Assembly (NCBI RefSeq): GCF_002795865.1
Contig: NZ_CP024920.1
Location: 965,001 to 1,029,000 of the forward strand
From: Qipengyuania seohaensis
GTDB taxonomy: Bacteria > Pseudomonadota > Alphaproteobacteria > Sphingomonadales > Sphingomonadaceae
Reading direction: 5' to 3'
DNA: 64,000 nucleotides
Within the stretch, counting starts at the first letter, position 1. The number at the start of each line of letters is the position of its first letter. Shown piece by piece: positions 53,667-62,240 of the stretch. Below the pieces are notes generated by a model. It was not told the origin of the DNA. It ran no database searches and saw nothing but the letters and a program-made list of their open reading frames with translations. The translations under genes were made by a program, and so were the position numbers.

Positions 53667-53996
53667 TTAGCTGCCGTTCTCGTCGGGAGGCACGTATAGT
53701 TGCCCCTCACCCCAATCTGGCGGAAGATCCAAGTCATACTGATCGATGTAGGTTAGCTTCCCCGCTTTGTAGAGGTCGCTTTCCTTCAGTTCGGAATGGA
53801 CGGATTTCATTGCCAGCATAAGCGCTTGAACACCGTCTAAGCCGCAAGCGTAGCGTTCCTGAACGTGATCAGGCCAAACGATGGCCCATCGGCATTGATA
53901 CTCACCACCGGGAGCTAATAACGGTTTCAGAAAGCGGGCCGTGACTTTTTGGTCACCGCTGTCGAAGATACGCTCGATAAAGGACTCGTCGCTCAT
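53667..53996 (-). CDS. Small protein of unknown function
   Basis: A 109-residue protein: FIERIFDSGDQKVTARFLKPLLAPGGEYQCRWAIVWPDHVQERYACGLDGVQALMLAMKSVHSEL. The text has the look of DUF6968-type small beta-alpha proteins that occur as single accessory genes. No catalytic motif is visible. It is the first of four small genes separated by R repeats. Confidence 0.65.
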   Translation of the reverse strand: MSDESFIERIFDSGDQKVTARFLKPLLAPGGEYQCRWAIVWPDHVQERYACGLDGVQALMLAMKSVHSELKESDLYKAGKLTYIDQYDLDLPPDWGEGQLYVPPDENGS

Positions 53997-54032
53997 GGGT
54001 GGTTAGTGGCACGGCAAGGGAACGTCGGCAAA

Positions 54033-54109
54033 CGGGTCGTTAGCAGCCCGTCCGCTCCTGGCGCATCTCTAGCTCGGTGAAAGCGTCACGAGATGGGTGG
54101 AAAGCGGTC
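54033..54109 (+). repeat. Dispersed intergenic repeat, copy R3
   Basis: A 77-base element CGGGTCGTTAGCAGCCCG ... GGTGGAAAGCGGTC, about 90 percent identical to R1, between two minus-strand small genes. Confidence 0.75.
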
Positions 54110-54111
54110 AT

Positions 54112-54552
54112 CTACTGCCCGGCAAGAGATGCCTCTTCGACTTTTCCGTCCATCAGGCGTGCTATAGCTTGGCTGAAGGCTTCAAGTTCGGGATAGTTCG
54201 TCTTGAAAGTCGTGCGAACGCAGTTTTGCGGCACTCCTTCACCCATTTCTAGGTTGTCCCGCAGCCAGACCTGCACTGACAAATTGCCTCGCTTGTCAGC
54301 AGGGGCCACTTCCACGCTCACGACAAGAGCGTCACCCTCCCAAGGTTCATATCCCCAAGCGGCTTTGAGCGGAGCTTCGGGCGAGATTGGATAGGTCGTA
54401 AGTTGCTCGCCAAACTCTTTTACGTCCTGCCATTGAACCCAAAATCCGCCTTCGCCTGAAAACTTCTCACCGATGACCTTAACACCCAGCCAACCGAAAT
54501 CATCGTTTGGGTCTCTGCTAAATTGATAGGAGAAGGAAAGGCGTGTGTTCAT
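54112..54552 (-). CDS. Small protein of unknown function
   Basis: A 146-residue protein starting at ATG 54552 (MNTRLSFSYQFSRDPNDDFGWLGVKVIGEKF); ATG 54570 is an alternative. WGYEPWEGDALVVSVEVAPADKRGNLSVQVWLRDN is a distinctive beta-rich stretch. It could be an immunity-like or regulatory protein, but nothing in the sequence decides this. It is flanked by R3 and R4. Confidence 0.65.
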   Translation of the reverse strand: MNTRLSFSYQFSRDPNDDFGWLGVKVIGEKFSGEGGFWVQWQDVKEFGEQLTTYPISPEAPLKAAWGYEPWEGDALVVSVEVAPADKRGNLSVQVWLRDNLEMGEGVPQNCVRTTFKTNYPELEAFSQAIARLMDGKVEEASLAGQ

Positions 54553-54580
54553 TCTCGGTAGTTTTGGCATTCAAAGCTGA

Positions 54581-54669
54581 TGTCCGCAATCGGGTCGTTA
54601 GCGGAATGACCGCTCATGGCTCATCGCTAGCTCAGCAATGCGGTCAGGAAATTGGCGGGGAGCGGACGT
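54581..54669 (+). repeat. Dispersed intergenic repeat, copy R4
   Basis: An 89-base element from TGTCCGCAATCGGGTCGTTA to GGAGCGGACGT. It shows the element's short terminal inverted repeat GTCCGC / GCGGAC and an internal hairpin AGCGG-AATGA-CCGCT. Confidence 0.7.
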
Positions 54670-54795
54670 GAATGCAATTCGCTTAGAAGTCAGGGTAGGG
54701 CTGATCGCGAGCTTCCCGCACTTGGCGGAATACTCGCCGACGTGGACATCCACTGGCCGAGCGGACCGTAAGCCGGTTCCAAGCGTTACTCTCAC

Positions 54796-55587
54796 ATGAC
54801 CATGCACCACACGCGCACAGGCCGCGGAAAACCCCTCCTCCTTGTCCACGGGCTTGGAGGTACTTGCCACTCTTGGGATACGATCTTGCAGGCACTTGCT
54901 GAATCCAGGGAAGTAATCGCCTTGGACTTGCCAGGCCACGGAAAGACACCCGAAGAGGTCGACAGTGGCACGTTTGACGGGCTGACGCGCAGCTTGGACA
55001 AATGGCTCGGCGCTGAGGATCTTAGAGGTATCGATATGGTTGGCAGCTCCATGGGGGCCCGCCTGGTGCTTGAGATGGCGCGGCGCGGTCACTCCGGCGC
55101 GGTTGTTGCCTTGGATCCGGGCGGCTTTTGGCAAGGGTGGGAGCGTACGTTCTTCAGGACCACTATAACGGCATCAATTGCTCTGGTTCGGGCACTGCGA
55201 CCGGCGCTACCCGCGATCACCCGCAATGTTGCGGGTCGGACCGCGCTCATGGCCCAGCTCTCCGCGAAACCGTGGGCGCTTGATCCCGCGTTCATCTCGC
55301 AGGAACTCAGGGCATTGGCAGATACGCACACAGTCGGATCGCTCGTGAAGGATCTTGCCAACGGCGAAAATCAGAAGGGCTCTGCGAACACGCCCGCGCC
55401 AATTACAATCGGCTGGGGCTGCAAGGACCGGCTGTGCCTGCCGCAGCAAGCGCAACGTGCGACAGCGGCATTCCCCAAGGCAGCGATGCACTGGTTTGAG
55501 CATAGCGGACACTTCCCGATGTGGGATCAGCCACAGGAAACAGTCCGCGTGATCCTGGATGCAACAAGCCATTCGTTATCTACATGA
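54796..55587 (+). CDS. Alpha/beta hydrolase
   Basis: A 263-residue hydrolase. LLLVHGLGGTCHSWD is the oxyanion-hole HG motif, VGSSMGARLVLEMARRG the nucleophile elbow (GSSMG, Ser), IGWGCKDRLCLPQQ supplies the acid and FEHSGHFPMWDQP the catalytic histidine. The substrate is unknown (esterase, lipase or lactonase). It stands alone on the plus strand, with R4 upstream and R5 downstream. Confidence 0.88.
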   Translation: MTMHHTRTGRGKPLLLVHGLGGTCHSWDTILQALAESREVIALDLPGHGKTPEEVDSGTFDGLTRSLDKWLGAEDLRGIDMVGSSMGARLVLEMARRGHSGAVVALDPGGFWQGWERTFFRTTITASIALVRALRPALPAITRNVAGRTALMAQLSAKPWALDPAFISQELRALADTHTVGSLVKDLANGENQKGSANTPAPITIGWGCKDRLCLPQQAQRATAAFPKAAMHWFEHSGHFPMWDQPQETVRVILDATSHSLST

Positions 55588-55644
55588 CATTACGATAAGT
55601 TTGATGGAATTTCGAACGCTCAAGTGATAATTCGATCCAGCAAT

Positions 55645-55730
55645 ATCCGCTATCGGGTCGTCAGCTGCCCGTCAGCTCCTGGCACATCGCCAGCACGATG
55701 AAACGGCAGGAAAGTGGGAGGGAAGCGGAC
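55645..55730 (+). repeat. Dispersed intergenic repeat, copy R5
   Basis: An 86-base, more diverged element: ATCCGCTATCGGGTCGTCAG ... GGGAAGCGGAC, same orientation as the other copies. A further weak fragment (CCGCAATCGGGCCGTT) lies near 56296. Confidence 0.6.
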
Positions 55731-55765
55731 GTTCCGGCATGCGTGCCGTCCGCAAAGAGGCTTCT

Positions 55766-56218
55766 CTATTCTGCGCGGGCGAGAGCGTCGTTCGGTTGCC
55801 AGTAGTCCTCGATCAACATCGACCAGTTCCTGCCATCTGCAGATACCATTTCCGGATACATACTGATTGAGGTTCTGCCCGGCTTCGCAACGAAAGTCAT
55901 GAGATTCAACGCTCCGTCAGAAACTATCTGATCAACCTCATCCCATGATAGCTTCTGAACACGACGCCCCCTTTTATATAGGACTCCCTCCTCGCTAACC
56001 ACTAAAGTCGGGTCACCTGGAAAACGGTTTCTACATATCAGATAGAGGCCGCCGCTCCAGAGCACGAAGGTTGCCAGAAGGAGATAGGCAGACGGAGGCT
56101 TGGGGGCGAGGATGGCACTCAGCATGTGGGCTATCAAAATCACCGAGATGACCAAAAACGCCCAGTTTTCCTTCAAGCGAGGACGTACTGGACGGAAATG
56201 GATAGACTCTTTTGACAC
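55766..56218 (-). CDS. Small two-helix membrane protein, PH-like C-terminal domain
   Basis: A 150-residue protein. GTG 56218 is preferred (GGAGG four bases upstream, then VSKESIHFRPVRPRLKENW); ATG 56266 is the alternative. Two TM helices (about residues 20-60, FLVISVILIAHMLSAIL and AYLLLATFVLWSGGLYLI) are followed by a PH-like beta domain (DPTLVVSEEGVLYKRGRRVQKLSWDEVDQIVSDG). Function unknown. Confidence 0.7.
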   Translation of the reverse strand: MSKESIHFRPVRPRLKENWAFLVISVILIAHMLSAILAPKPPSAYLLLATFVLWSGGLYLICRNRFPGDPTLVVSEEGVLYKRGRRVQKLSWDEVDQIVSDGALNLMTFVAKPGRTSISMYPEMVSADGRNWSMLIEDYWQPNDALARAE

Positions 56219-56326
56219 CTGTCCTCCAAATTCCTGCCACCCAATGCATGGCACACCAAAGGTCATAAAGGTCAGATAATTCGTCGGTTGCGCCAGCGCC
56301 GCAATCGGGCCGTTTGCCGCGCTACC

Positions 56327-57124
56327 TCACACGTCGGTGAACTTCGCCGGGCGTTTCTGCATGCCCGCCATCACGGCCTCCACCTGGTTGGGCTTGCGCA
56401 TGATAGCGGCCTGTTCGACGCTTTCTTCCATCAGGATGTCGTCGCCCGGTTTTTCCAGCATGGCTTCGGACAGGCGCTTGGCGCCGCGGATGGCCTCGGG
56501 ATTGCGGTTGGCGATTTCCTTGGCGATGTCGTTCGCCTTGCCGAGCGGATCCTCGCTGACGAAGGTTGCGAGGCCGTATCCCTGCGCTTCTTCGCCGGTG
56601 AATTCGCGGTTGGTGTAGACGAGTTCGCGCAGCACGTCGTCGCGCACGAGGCCGCGCCACAGGTGATAGCCGCCCATGTCGGGCACGAGGCCCCATTTCA
56701 TTTCCATGATCGCCATGCGGCTGGCCGGGTGGACGACGCGGATGTCCGCCCCGCTCGCGATCTGCATACCGCCGCCGAAGCAGACGCCGTGCACCGCCGC
56801 GATGACCGGCACCGGGCACTTGCGCCATGTCATCGCCACTTCCTGGAAGGTGTTGGCATTGCCGTGCGTTCGCTCGGTCAGCGGCTTGCGCTCTCCATCC
56901 GGCGCGGCAGTGAAGCTCGACACGTCGAGGCCGGCACAAAAGCTGCGTCCCTCGCCCGCCAGGACGACGGCGCGCAGGCCCTTCATCGTGCGCAATTCCT
57001 CGCCTGCAGCGATGATCGCTTCGAACATCGCCGGGTCCAGCGCATTCATCTTGTCCGGACGGTTCAGGCGGACCTGGGCAACGCCGTTATCGGCGAGTTC
57101 AATCGTTACGCGTTCGCTGGACAT
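56327..57124 (-). CDS. Crotonase/enoyl-CoA hydratase family protein
   Basis: A 265-residue protein starting at ATG 57124 (MSSERVTIELADNGVAQVRLNRPDKMNALD). Oxyanion-hole loops are visible in LAGEGRSFCAGLDVSSF and HGVCFGGGMQIASGADI, and the acidic catalytic region in MEMKWGLVPDMGGY. It acts on acyl-CoA esters, hydratase or isomerase; which cannot be told. Its start lies 26 bases inside the upstream regulator gene, so the two are coupled. Confidence 0.9.
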   Translation of the reverse strand: MSSERVTIELADNGVAQVRLNRPDKMNALDPAMFEAIIAAGEELRTMKGLRAVVLAGEGRSFCAGLDVSSFTAAPDGERKPLTERTHGNANTFQEVAMTWRKCPVPVIAAVHGVCFGGGMQIASGADIRVVHPASRMAIMEMKWGLVPDMGGYHLWRGLVRDDVLRELVYTNREFTGEEAQGYGLATFVSEDPLGKANDIAKEIANRNPEAIRGAKRLSEAMLEKPGDDILMEESVEQAAIMRKPNQVEAVMAGMQKRPAKFTDV

Positions 57125-57866
57125 GATACTCCGCAAGGTTTGACTGATCGGGCCGGCGACCTTGCGACATGGTAGATGCGCTGTCCAGCATGGACCTGCG
57201 CTCCCGGGCGAATGCGGGAAAGGTCGAGCGCGCTTCGGTACAGATGAAATAGCCGCCGTCGGAATGTGTCTGGACCAGCCAGCCAAGACCCGACACGGCC
57301 AGCTTGGCCCTGAGGCGCGACACATGGACTTCGAGCGAATTGGTTTCCGGTTCGTGGCGCAGACGCCAGACGTCCTTGAGCAATGCCGCCTTGTCGACCC
57401 TTTGCCCCGGATCCGCGGCCAGCCGCCACATCAGGGCGAATTCGCGCGGGTGCAGCCCTATCCAGCGGCCGTCGACATAGGCATCGCGGTAAAAAAGATC
57501 GAGCCGGACCGGACCGATGATACGGTATTGCGGGATCAATTCCCGCAAGCCTTCCAGCTTCAGCATCCTGGCGCCGAGCTCGACCAGCGCGACCTGCGTG
57601 GAGAGAGCATCGGCAAACCCTTGTTCGAGGAGTTTGGCGCGGGTCCCGGCATCGTCGACGCCGACGATCAAGGCGCTCTTCTTGTCGGCGACAAGGTTCC
57701 AGTCCGTACAGCGTCCCCCGATCCGGCAGTCGATCAAAAGCGATTGGCCTGCGATCGTATCGTCGGCGCGGAATGCAGGCGTCATCCGCCAGTCGAGCAG
57801 GCGCAGGTCCCACCGCCCCGGCGGACTGGTGGACATGGAGAGCCAGGTAAAATTAGGTTGCGACAC
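57099..57866 (-). CDS. OmpR/PhoB-type winged-helix regulator without a phospho-receiver motif
   Basis: A 255-residue protein starting at GTG 57866, chosen for the AGGAG seven bases upstream; ATG 57836 is possible. Residues about 20-110 look like a degenerate receiver (SALIVGVDDAGTRAKLLEQGFADALSTQVALVELGARMLKL) but lack a clear phospho-acceptor aspartate. The C-terminal winged helix (about 130-215) is clear: GLHPREFALMWRLAADPGQRVDKAALLKDVWRLRHEPETNSLEVHVSRLRAKL. It may control the crotonase with which it overlaps. Confidence 0.82.
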   Translation of the reverse strand: MSQPNFTWLSMSTSPPGRWDLRLLDWRMTPAFRADDTIAGQSLLIDCRIGGRCTDWNLVADKKSALIVGVDDAGTRAKLLEQGFADALSTQVALVELGARMLKLEGLRELIPQYRIIGPVRLDLFYRDAYVDGRWIGLHPREFALMWRLAADPGQRVDKAALLKDVWRLRHEPETNSLEVHVSRLRAKLAVSGLGWLVQTHSDGGYFICTEARSTFPAFARERRSMLDSASTMSQGRRPDQSNLAEYHVQRTRND

Positions 57867-57965
57867 GGCCCTTCTCCTAAGGCCTCCCGTCGTGTTACCC
57901 AATATGAAAGGTTTATCTCCGGCCCAATCCGGACGAATACCTAGCGGCGATACGCAAACCTCTTG

Positions 57966-59150
57966 CTAGCTCGCGTGTTCGGCAAGGAACCGCTTCACGT
58001 TCCGGGCCGCCTGGCGAATACGTTGTTCGTTCTCGACCATGGCGATGCGGACGTATCCCTCACCCTCTTCACCGAATCCCACTCCGGCGGCGACCGCGAC
58101 CTCGGCGTGCTGAAGCAGCTGTTTGGAGAATTCGAGGCTGCCCATGTGCTCGAAACCGGGAGGCAGCTTGGCCCAGGTAAACATGCTGGCGGGCGGCGAA
58201 GGGATTGCCCAGCCGGCCCGCGTAAAGCTTTCGACCATCACATCGCGGCGAGCCTGATACCGCGCGCGGTTCTGGGCGATCACGTCTTCCGGGCCGTTGA
58301 GTGCAGCACAGGCAGCCGCCTGCACCGGCGTGAAAGCGCCATAGTCGAGATAGCTCTTCACGCGGGTCAGCGCCGCGATCAGCTTCTGGTTGCCGACGCA
58401 GAACCCGATCCGCCAGCCCGCCATGGAAAAGGTCTTCGACATGGAGGTGAATTCCACAGCGACATCCTTCGCCCCGGGCACTTCCAGGATCGAGCGCGTC
58501 GGCTTGCCGTCGTAATAGAGTTCCGAATAGGCGAGGTCGGACAGCACCCAGACCTCGTTCTTCTTCGCCCAGGCGACCAGCCGCTCGTAGAATTCGAGGT
58601 CGACCGTCTCGGCAGTCGGATTGCTGGGATAGTTGCACACCAGCACGGTCGGACGCGGCACCGTATAGGCCATCGCATTGTCGAGCGCGCGCCAATAGTT
58701 CTCGTCAGGCGTCGTCGGTACGCTGCGGATCGTCGCCCCTGCGATCATGAAGCCATAGGTGTGGATCGGATAGGCCGGGCTCGGCGCGAGGATGACATCG
58801 CCCGGCGCGCTGATGGCCGTCGCCATCGACGACAGCCCCTCTTTGGAACCCATCGTGACGACCACTTCCCGTTCGGGATCGAGTTCGACCCCGAAGCGGC
58901 GCTGGTAGTAATTCGCCTGGGCGCGGCGCAGGCCGGGAATGCCCTTCGACTGCGAATAGCCGTGCGCATCGGGCTTGGCCGCGACTTCGCACAGCTTGTC
59001 GATCACATGCTGCGGCGGCGGCTGGTCGGGATTGCCCATGCCGAGGTCGATGATGTCGCGACCCGCCTGACGTGCCGCGTGGCGCATCGCATTGACCTCT
59101 GCGATGACATAGGGCGGCATACGTTTGATGCGGTAGAATTCGTCGGACAT
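57966..59150 (-). CDS. Class I aminotransferase, alanine aminotransferase AlaC-like
   Basis: A 394-residue PLP enzyme: DIIDLGMGNPDQPPPQHVIDKL, VCNYPSNPTAETVD, LSDLAYSELYYDG and the PLP-lysine motif SMSKTFSMAGWRIGF. This is the AlaC/LL-diaminopimelate-aminotransferase-like branch; in alphaproteobacteria it usually makes alanine from pyruvate and glutamate. It is divergent from phaC over a 160-base region. Confidence 0.9.
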   Translation of the reverse strand: MSDEFYRIKRMPPYVIAEVNAMRHAARQAGRDIIDLGMGNPDQPPPQHVIDKLCEVAAKPDAHGYSQSKGIPGLRRAQANYYQRRFGVELDPEREVVVTMGSKEGLSSMATAISAPGDVILAPSPAYPIHTYGFMIAGATIRSVPTTPDENYWRALDNAMAYTVPRPTVLVCNYPSNPTAETVDLEFYERLVAWAKKNEVWVLSDLAYSELYYDGKPTRSILEVPGAKDVAVEFTSMSKTFSMAGWRIGFCVGNQKLIAALTRVKSYLDYGAFTPVQAAACAALNGPEDVIAQNRARYQARRDVMVESFTRAGWAIPSPPASMFTWAKLPPGFEHMGSLEFSKQLLQHAEVAVAAGVGFGEEGEGYVRIAMVENEQRIRQAARNVKRFLAEHAS

Positions 59151-59310
59151 CCATTGCTCCTGCGACGCCGGCCGAAATGCTGGCCGAAAGTGATTTGCGT
59201 CGTCACATTGATTACCTATTCACGATGCAAGCGCAAAGCCGCTCGCTATCACAAGTGTGCGAATTATCGTGTAAGTGACTAAAGACGCGCTTCGACGCCA
59301 GAGGATTGCC

Positions 59311-61188
59311 ATGAACGATACGCCCGATCCCTTCACCAATATGTACGAAGGCCCCGCCAAGCTGATGCGCGCCATGTTCGCGCCGATGATGGGCACGATG
59401 GATGCGGCCAAGGGAATCGACGGCGCGGTATCGCCCGAAGATGCAAAGCATTGGGCAGAGGTCGGCGCGAAGCTCCAGGCCATGTGGCTGCAGTACCAGT
59501 CGGAACAATTGTCCAATCCTCAGGCGCTGGTGCCCTATTTCGATCCCGCGCGCTGGATGGCGCTGGCAACCGACTGGTACCAGAAGATGCCGCTGGCGCA
59601 GGCGGAACAACAGAAAGCCCTGATGGAAGAGGGCATGCGCCTGTGGGAAGACGTGCTGGGGCAGTACGGCCTTGGCCCCAAGGCAGCGGAAAAGCACGGC
59701 GGCGAGGTCGAGCTGCCACGTAAGGACCGCCGCTTCGCCGACGAAAAATGGCGCGCACATCCTGCCTTCGCCCTGATCCACCAGACCTATCTGTTCCTGG
59801 CGGAACGCGTGGCGGAAATGGTCGAAAAGGCGGACAATCTTAATCCGCAGCAGCGTGAACAATTGCGCTTCACCACCAAGGCGATCACCGAGGCGGCGAG
59901 CCCTGCCAATTTCCCGCTGCTCAATCCGGTGGTGATGGAGCGGACGCTCGAAACCCGGGGCGACAATCTGGTGAAGGGCATGGAGCATCTGCTCACAGAC
60001 ATGCGCCGGGGCCAATTGTCCCACACGGACGCAAGCGCGTTCACGCTGGGCGAGAACATCGCCACCACGTCCGGCAAGGTGGTGCACGAGACCCCGCTCT
60101 ACCAGCTGATCCAGTATTCCCCCACGACCGACAAGGTCATGGAGACGCCGCTCATCATCTTCCCGCCGTGGATCAACCGGTTCTACATCCTCGATCTCAA
60201 CGCGAAGAAGAGCTTCGTGAAATGGGCGGTCGACCAGGGTGTGACCGTTTTCATGGTCAGCTGGAAATCGGCCGACGCCAGCATGAAGGACGTGATCTGG
60301 GACGATTACGTGCGCGCGCAAATCGATGCGATCGACCATGTGCGCGAGCGGCTGGACGTGCCGAGCGTCCATGCGATCGGCTATTGCGTTGCCGGAACCA
60401 CGCTAGCCGCCACGCTGGCGATCCTCCACCGCCGCGAACAGGAAGACAAGGTCAGGAGCGCGACCTTCTTTACCGCCCAGGTGGATTTCGAAAAGGCGGG
60501 CGAGCTGCTCAACTTCATCGACGACCAGCAACTGGCCGCGATCAAGGGAATGTCGCCCGACGGCTATCTCGACGGGCGGTATATGGCGGCGACCTTCAAC
60601 CTGCTGCGCGGCACGGACCTCATCTGGAACTATGTGGTCAACAACTACCTGCTGGGCGAAGACTATCCGGCCTTCGACCTTCTCCACTGGAACGGGGACG
60701 TAACCAACCTTCCCGCCAAGTGGCACCAGCAGTATTTGCGCGATCTTTACCGCGACAACAGGCTCGTCGAAGGCGACGCGCTGACGGTCGACAATACGCC
60801 GGTCGATCTCGGCCGGGTAAACACCCCCACCTATGTGCAGGCGGGCAAGGAAGACCACATTGCGCCGGCCGAAAGCGTCTGGAGGATCACCGAACATTTC
60901 GGCGGCCCATTGCGATTCGTGCTGGCCGGATCGGGCCATATCGCAGGCGTGGTCAATCCGCCGTCCTCCGGCAAATACCAGTATTGGACCAATGACGGCT
61001 CCCCGCGAAGCCTCGCCGAATTCCGCGAAGGGGCCGAAGAGCATCCGGGAAGCTGGTGGCCGGACTGGATCGACTGGCTGCGCGAACAGGACGGCGAAAC
61101 CGTGCCCGCAAAAGGCAAGCGCAAGCCCGGTGCGAAAGGTGACAGGGTCATCGAAAATGCGCCTGGACGCTACGTCGCCACTCGGTAA
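59311..61188 (+). CDS. phaC: Class I poly(3-hydroxyalkanoate) synthase
   Basis: A 625-residue polymerase starting at ATG 59311, with GAGG upstream. The N-terminal PhaC_N domain includes HPAFALIHQTYLFLAERVAEMV; TPLIIFPPWINRFYILDL is standard. The lipase-like box reads GYCVAG with nucleophile Cys359 (the common form is GxCxGG); the acid lies in GKEDHIAPAES and the histidine in GSGHIAGVVNPP. It polymerises hydroxyacyl-CoA on cytoplasmic granules. The phasin gene follows. Confidence 0.95.
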   Translation: MNDTPDPFTNMYEGPAKLMRAMFAPMMGTMDAAKGIDGAVSPEDAKHWAEVGAKLQAMWLQYQSEQLSNPQALVPYFDPARWMALATDWYQKMPLAQAEQQKALMEEGMRLWEDVLGQYGLGPKAAEKHGGEVELPRKDRRFADEKWRAHPAFALIHQTYLFLAERVAEMVEKADNLNPQQREQLRFTTKAITEAASPANFPLLNPVVMERTLETRGDNLVKGMEHLLTDMRRGQLSHTDASAFTLGENIATTSGKVVHETPLYQLIQYSPTTDKVMETPLIIFPPWINRFYILDLNAKKSFVKWAVDQGVTVFMVSWKSADASMKDVIWDDYVRAQIDAIDHVRERLDVPSVHAIGYCVAGTTLAATLAILHRREQEDKVRSATFFTAQVDFEKAGELLNFIDDQQLAAIKGMSPDGYLDGRYMAATFNLLRGTDLIWNYVVNNYLLGEDYPAFDLLHWNGDVTNLPAKWHQQYLRDLYRDNRLVEGDALTVDNTPVDLGRVNTPTYVQAGKEDHIAPAESVWRITEHFGGPLRFVLAGSGHIAGVVNPPSSGKYQYWTNDGSPRSLAEFREGAEEHPGSWWPDWIDWLREQDGETVPAKGKRKPGAKGDRVIENAPGRYVATR

Positions 61189-61229
61189 ACCCGGTATAAC
61201 TCGCTGAAAATACGCCTCGTCGCGGTTTA

Positions 61230-61289
61230 TTGTGCACTGCACAAAAAATCCTTGACTTCGCAGTTGCAATGCCTATTTTGTGCACTGCA
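61230..61289 (+). promoter_or_regulatory. Phasin promoter with paired PhaR-like operators
   Basis: TTGTGCACTGCA occurs twice (61230-61241 and 61278-61289), 48 bases apart, around a sigma70-like promoter: TTGACT at 61252-61257, 16-base spacer, TATTTT at 61274-61279. A third TGC-rich stretch (GCAGTTGCAATGC) lies in the spacer. PhaR repressors of Paracoccus and Rhodobacter bind TGC/GCA-rich sites before phasin genes. Confidence 0.65.
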
Positions 61290-61306
61290 ACAAAGTGAGG
61301 TTTCCC

Positions 61307-62134
61307 ATGGCTGATAGCCAGAGCAAAATTGACGCCGCTGCCGAGAAGGCATTTGCCGACGCAGCGGAAAAGAAGGCTGCTGACGCGGCCAAGGGCGACG
61401 TGGACGTGAAGGCCGTCGAAAAGGCAGTCGAAGCGGACACGAGCGCACCGGTCAAGGCCGACAAGGTCGCCAAGGCCGTTGCCGCTCCTGCCAAGAAGAA
61501 GCCGGTCGCAAAGAAGAAGGCCGCTCCGGCCAAGGCCAAGAAGGTCGCTGCCAAGAAGGCACCGGCGAAGAAGGCCGCTCCTAAGAAGGTCGCCGCCAAG
61601 AAGGCAGCACCTGCAAAGAAGAAGGCCGCAGCCAAGAAGCCCGCGACCGCCACCACTCCGATTTCCAAGTTGAAGGATACCATCATGGCTACTGCCAAGA
61701 ACGCAAAGACCACCGACTACACCGCCAAGGCGAAGGAAGTTGCTGCCGACGTGCAGACCCGCGCCAAGGCCGCTTACGACAAGGGTGCAGAAATGACCCA
61801 GGACGTCGTCGAATTCCAGAAGGGCAACCTCGAAGCTCTCGTCGCATCGGGCAAGATCCTCGCCAACGGCATGCAGGACATGGGCCGCACCTATGTCGAA
61901 GAAGCCAAGTCGGCTGCCGAAACCGTCCAGGGCGACGTCAAGAAGTTCGCTGCGATCAAGTCGCCGACCGAACTCTTCCAGCTCCAGGGTGAAATCGCAC
62001 GTCGCAACTTCGACGCGATGGTTTCGACCACTTCGAAGAACACCGAAGCCATGGTCAAGCTGGCCAACGAAGCTTTCGCTCCGCTTTCGAGCCGCTTCAG
62101 CCTCGCTGCCGAAAAGGTCCGCAAGGCTGCCTAA
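61307..62134 (+). CDS. Phasin with N-terminal histone-H1-like Lys/Ala/Pro domain
   Basis: A 275-residue granule protein starting at ATG 61307. Residues 1-55 are charged and helical, 56-113 are an AAKK/PAKK-rich, strongly basic segment like AlgP/PhaF histone tails, and 127-275 are a standard alphaproteobacterial phasin (AADVQTRAKAAYDKGAEMTQDVVEFQKGNLEALVASGKI; FQLQGEIARRNFDAMV). ATG 61685 (residue 127) has AAGGA seven bases upstream and would give a 149-residue canonical phasin. The two domains suggest granule coating plus DNA binding. Confidence 0.9.
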   Translation: MADSQSKIDAAAEKAFADAAEKKAADAAKGDVDVKAVEKAVEADTSAPVKADKVAKAVAAPAKKKPVAKKKAAPAKAKKVAAKKAPAKKAAPKKVAAKKAAPAKKKAAAKKPATATTPISKLKDTIMATAKNAKTTDYTAKAKEVAADVQTRAKAAYDKGAEMTQDVVEFQKGNLEALVASGKILANGMQDMGRTYVEEAKSAAETVQGDVKKFAAIKSPTELFQLQGEIARRNFDAMVSTTSKNTEAMVKLANEAFAPLSSRFSLAAEKVRKAA

Positions 62135-62197
62135 GGCAAACTGACTTCAATCCGCCGGGCTCTCTCTCCTCTCTCCCTCGCCCGGTGGTTGGACAGG

Positions 62198-62240
62198 ACG
62201 GGTCGGACGACATCACTGTCGTTCGGCCCGTTTCCTTTTT
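62198..62240 (+). terminator. Rho-independent terminator of the phasin gene
   Basis: A 14-bp stem (ACGGGTCGGACGAC / GTCGTTCGGCCCGT, two G-T pairs) with a six-base loop, followed by TTCCTTTTT. Confidence 0.88.

Noticed and set aside
53997..56290. Integron-type cassette array with attC sites
   Set aside because: The repeats lack paired RYYYAAC/GTTRRRY core sites, no integron integrase is present, and genes face both ways. A dispersed repeat is the simpler reading.
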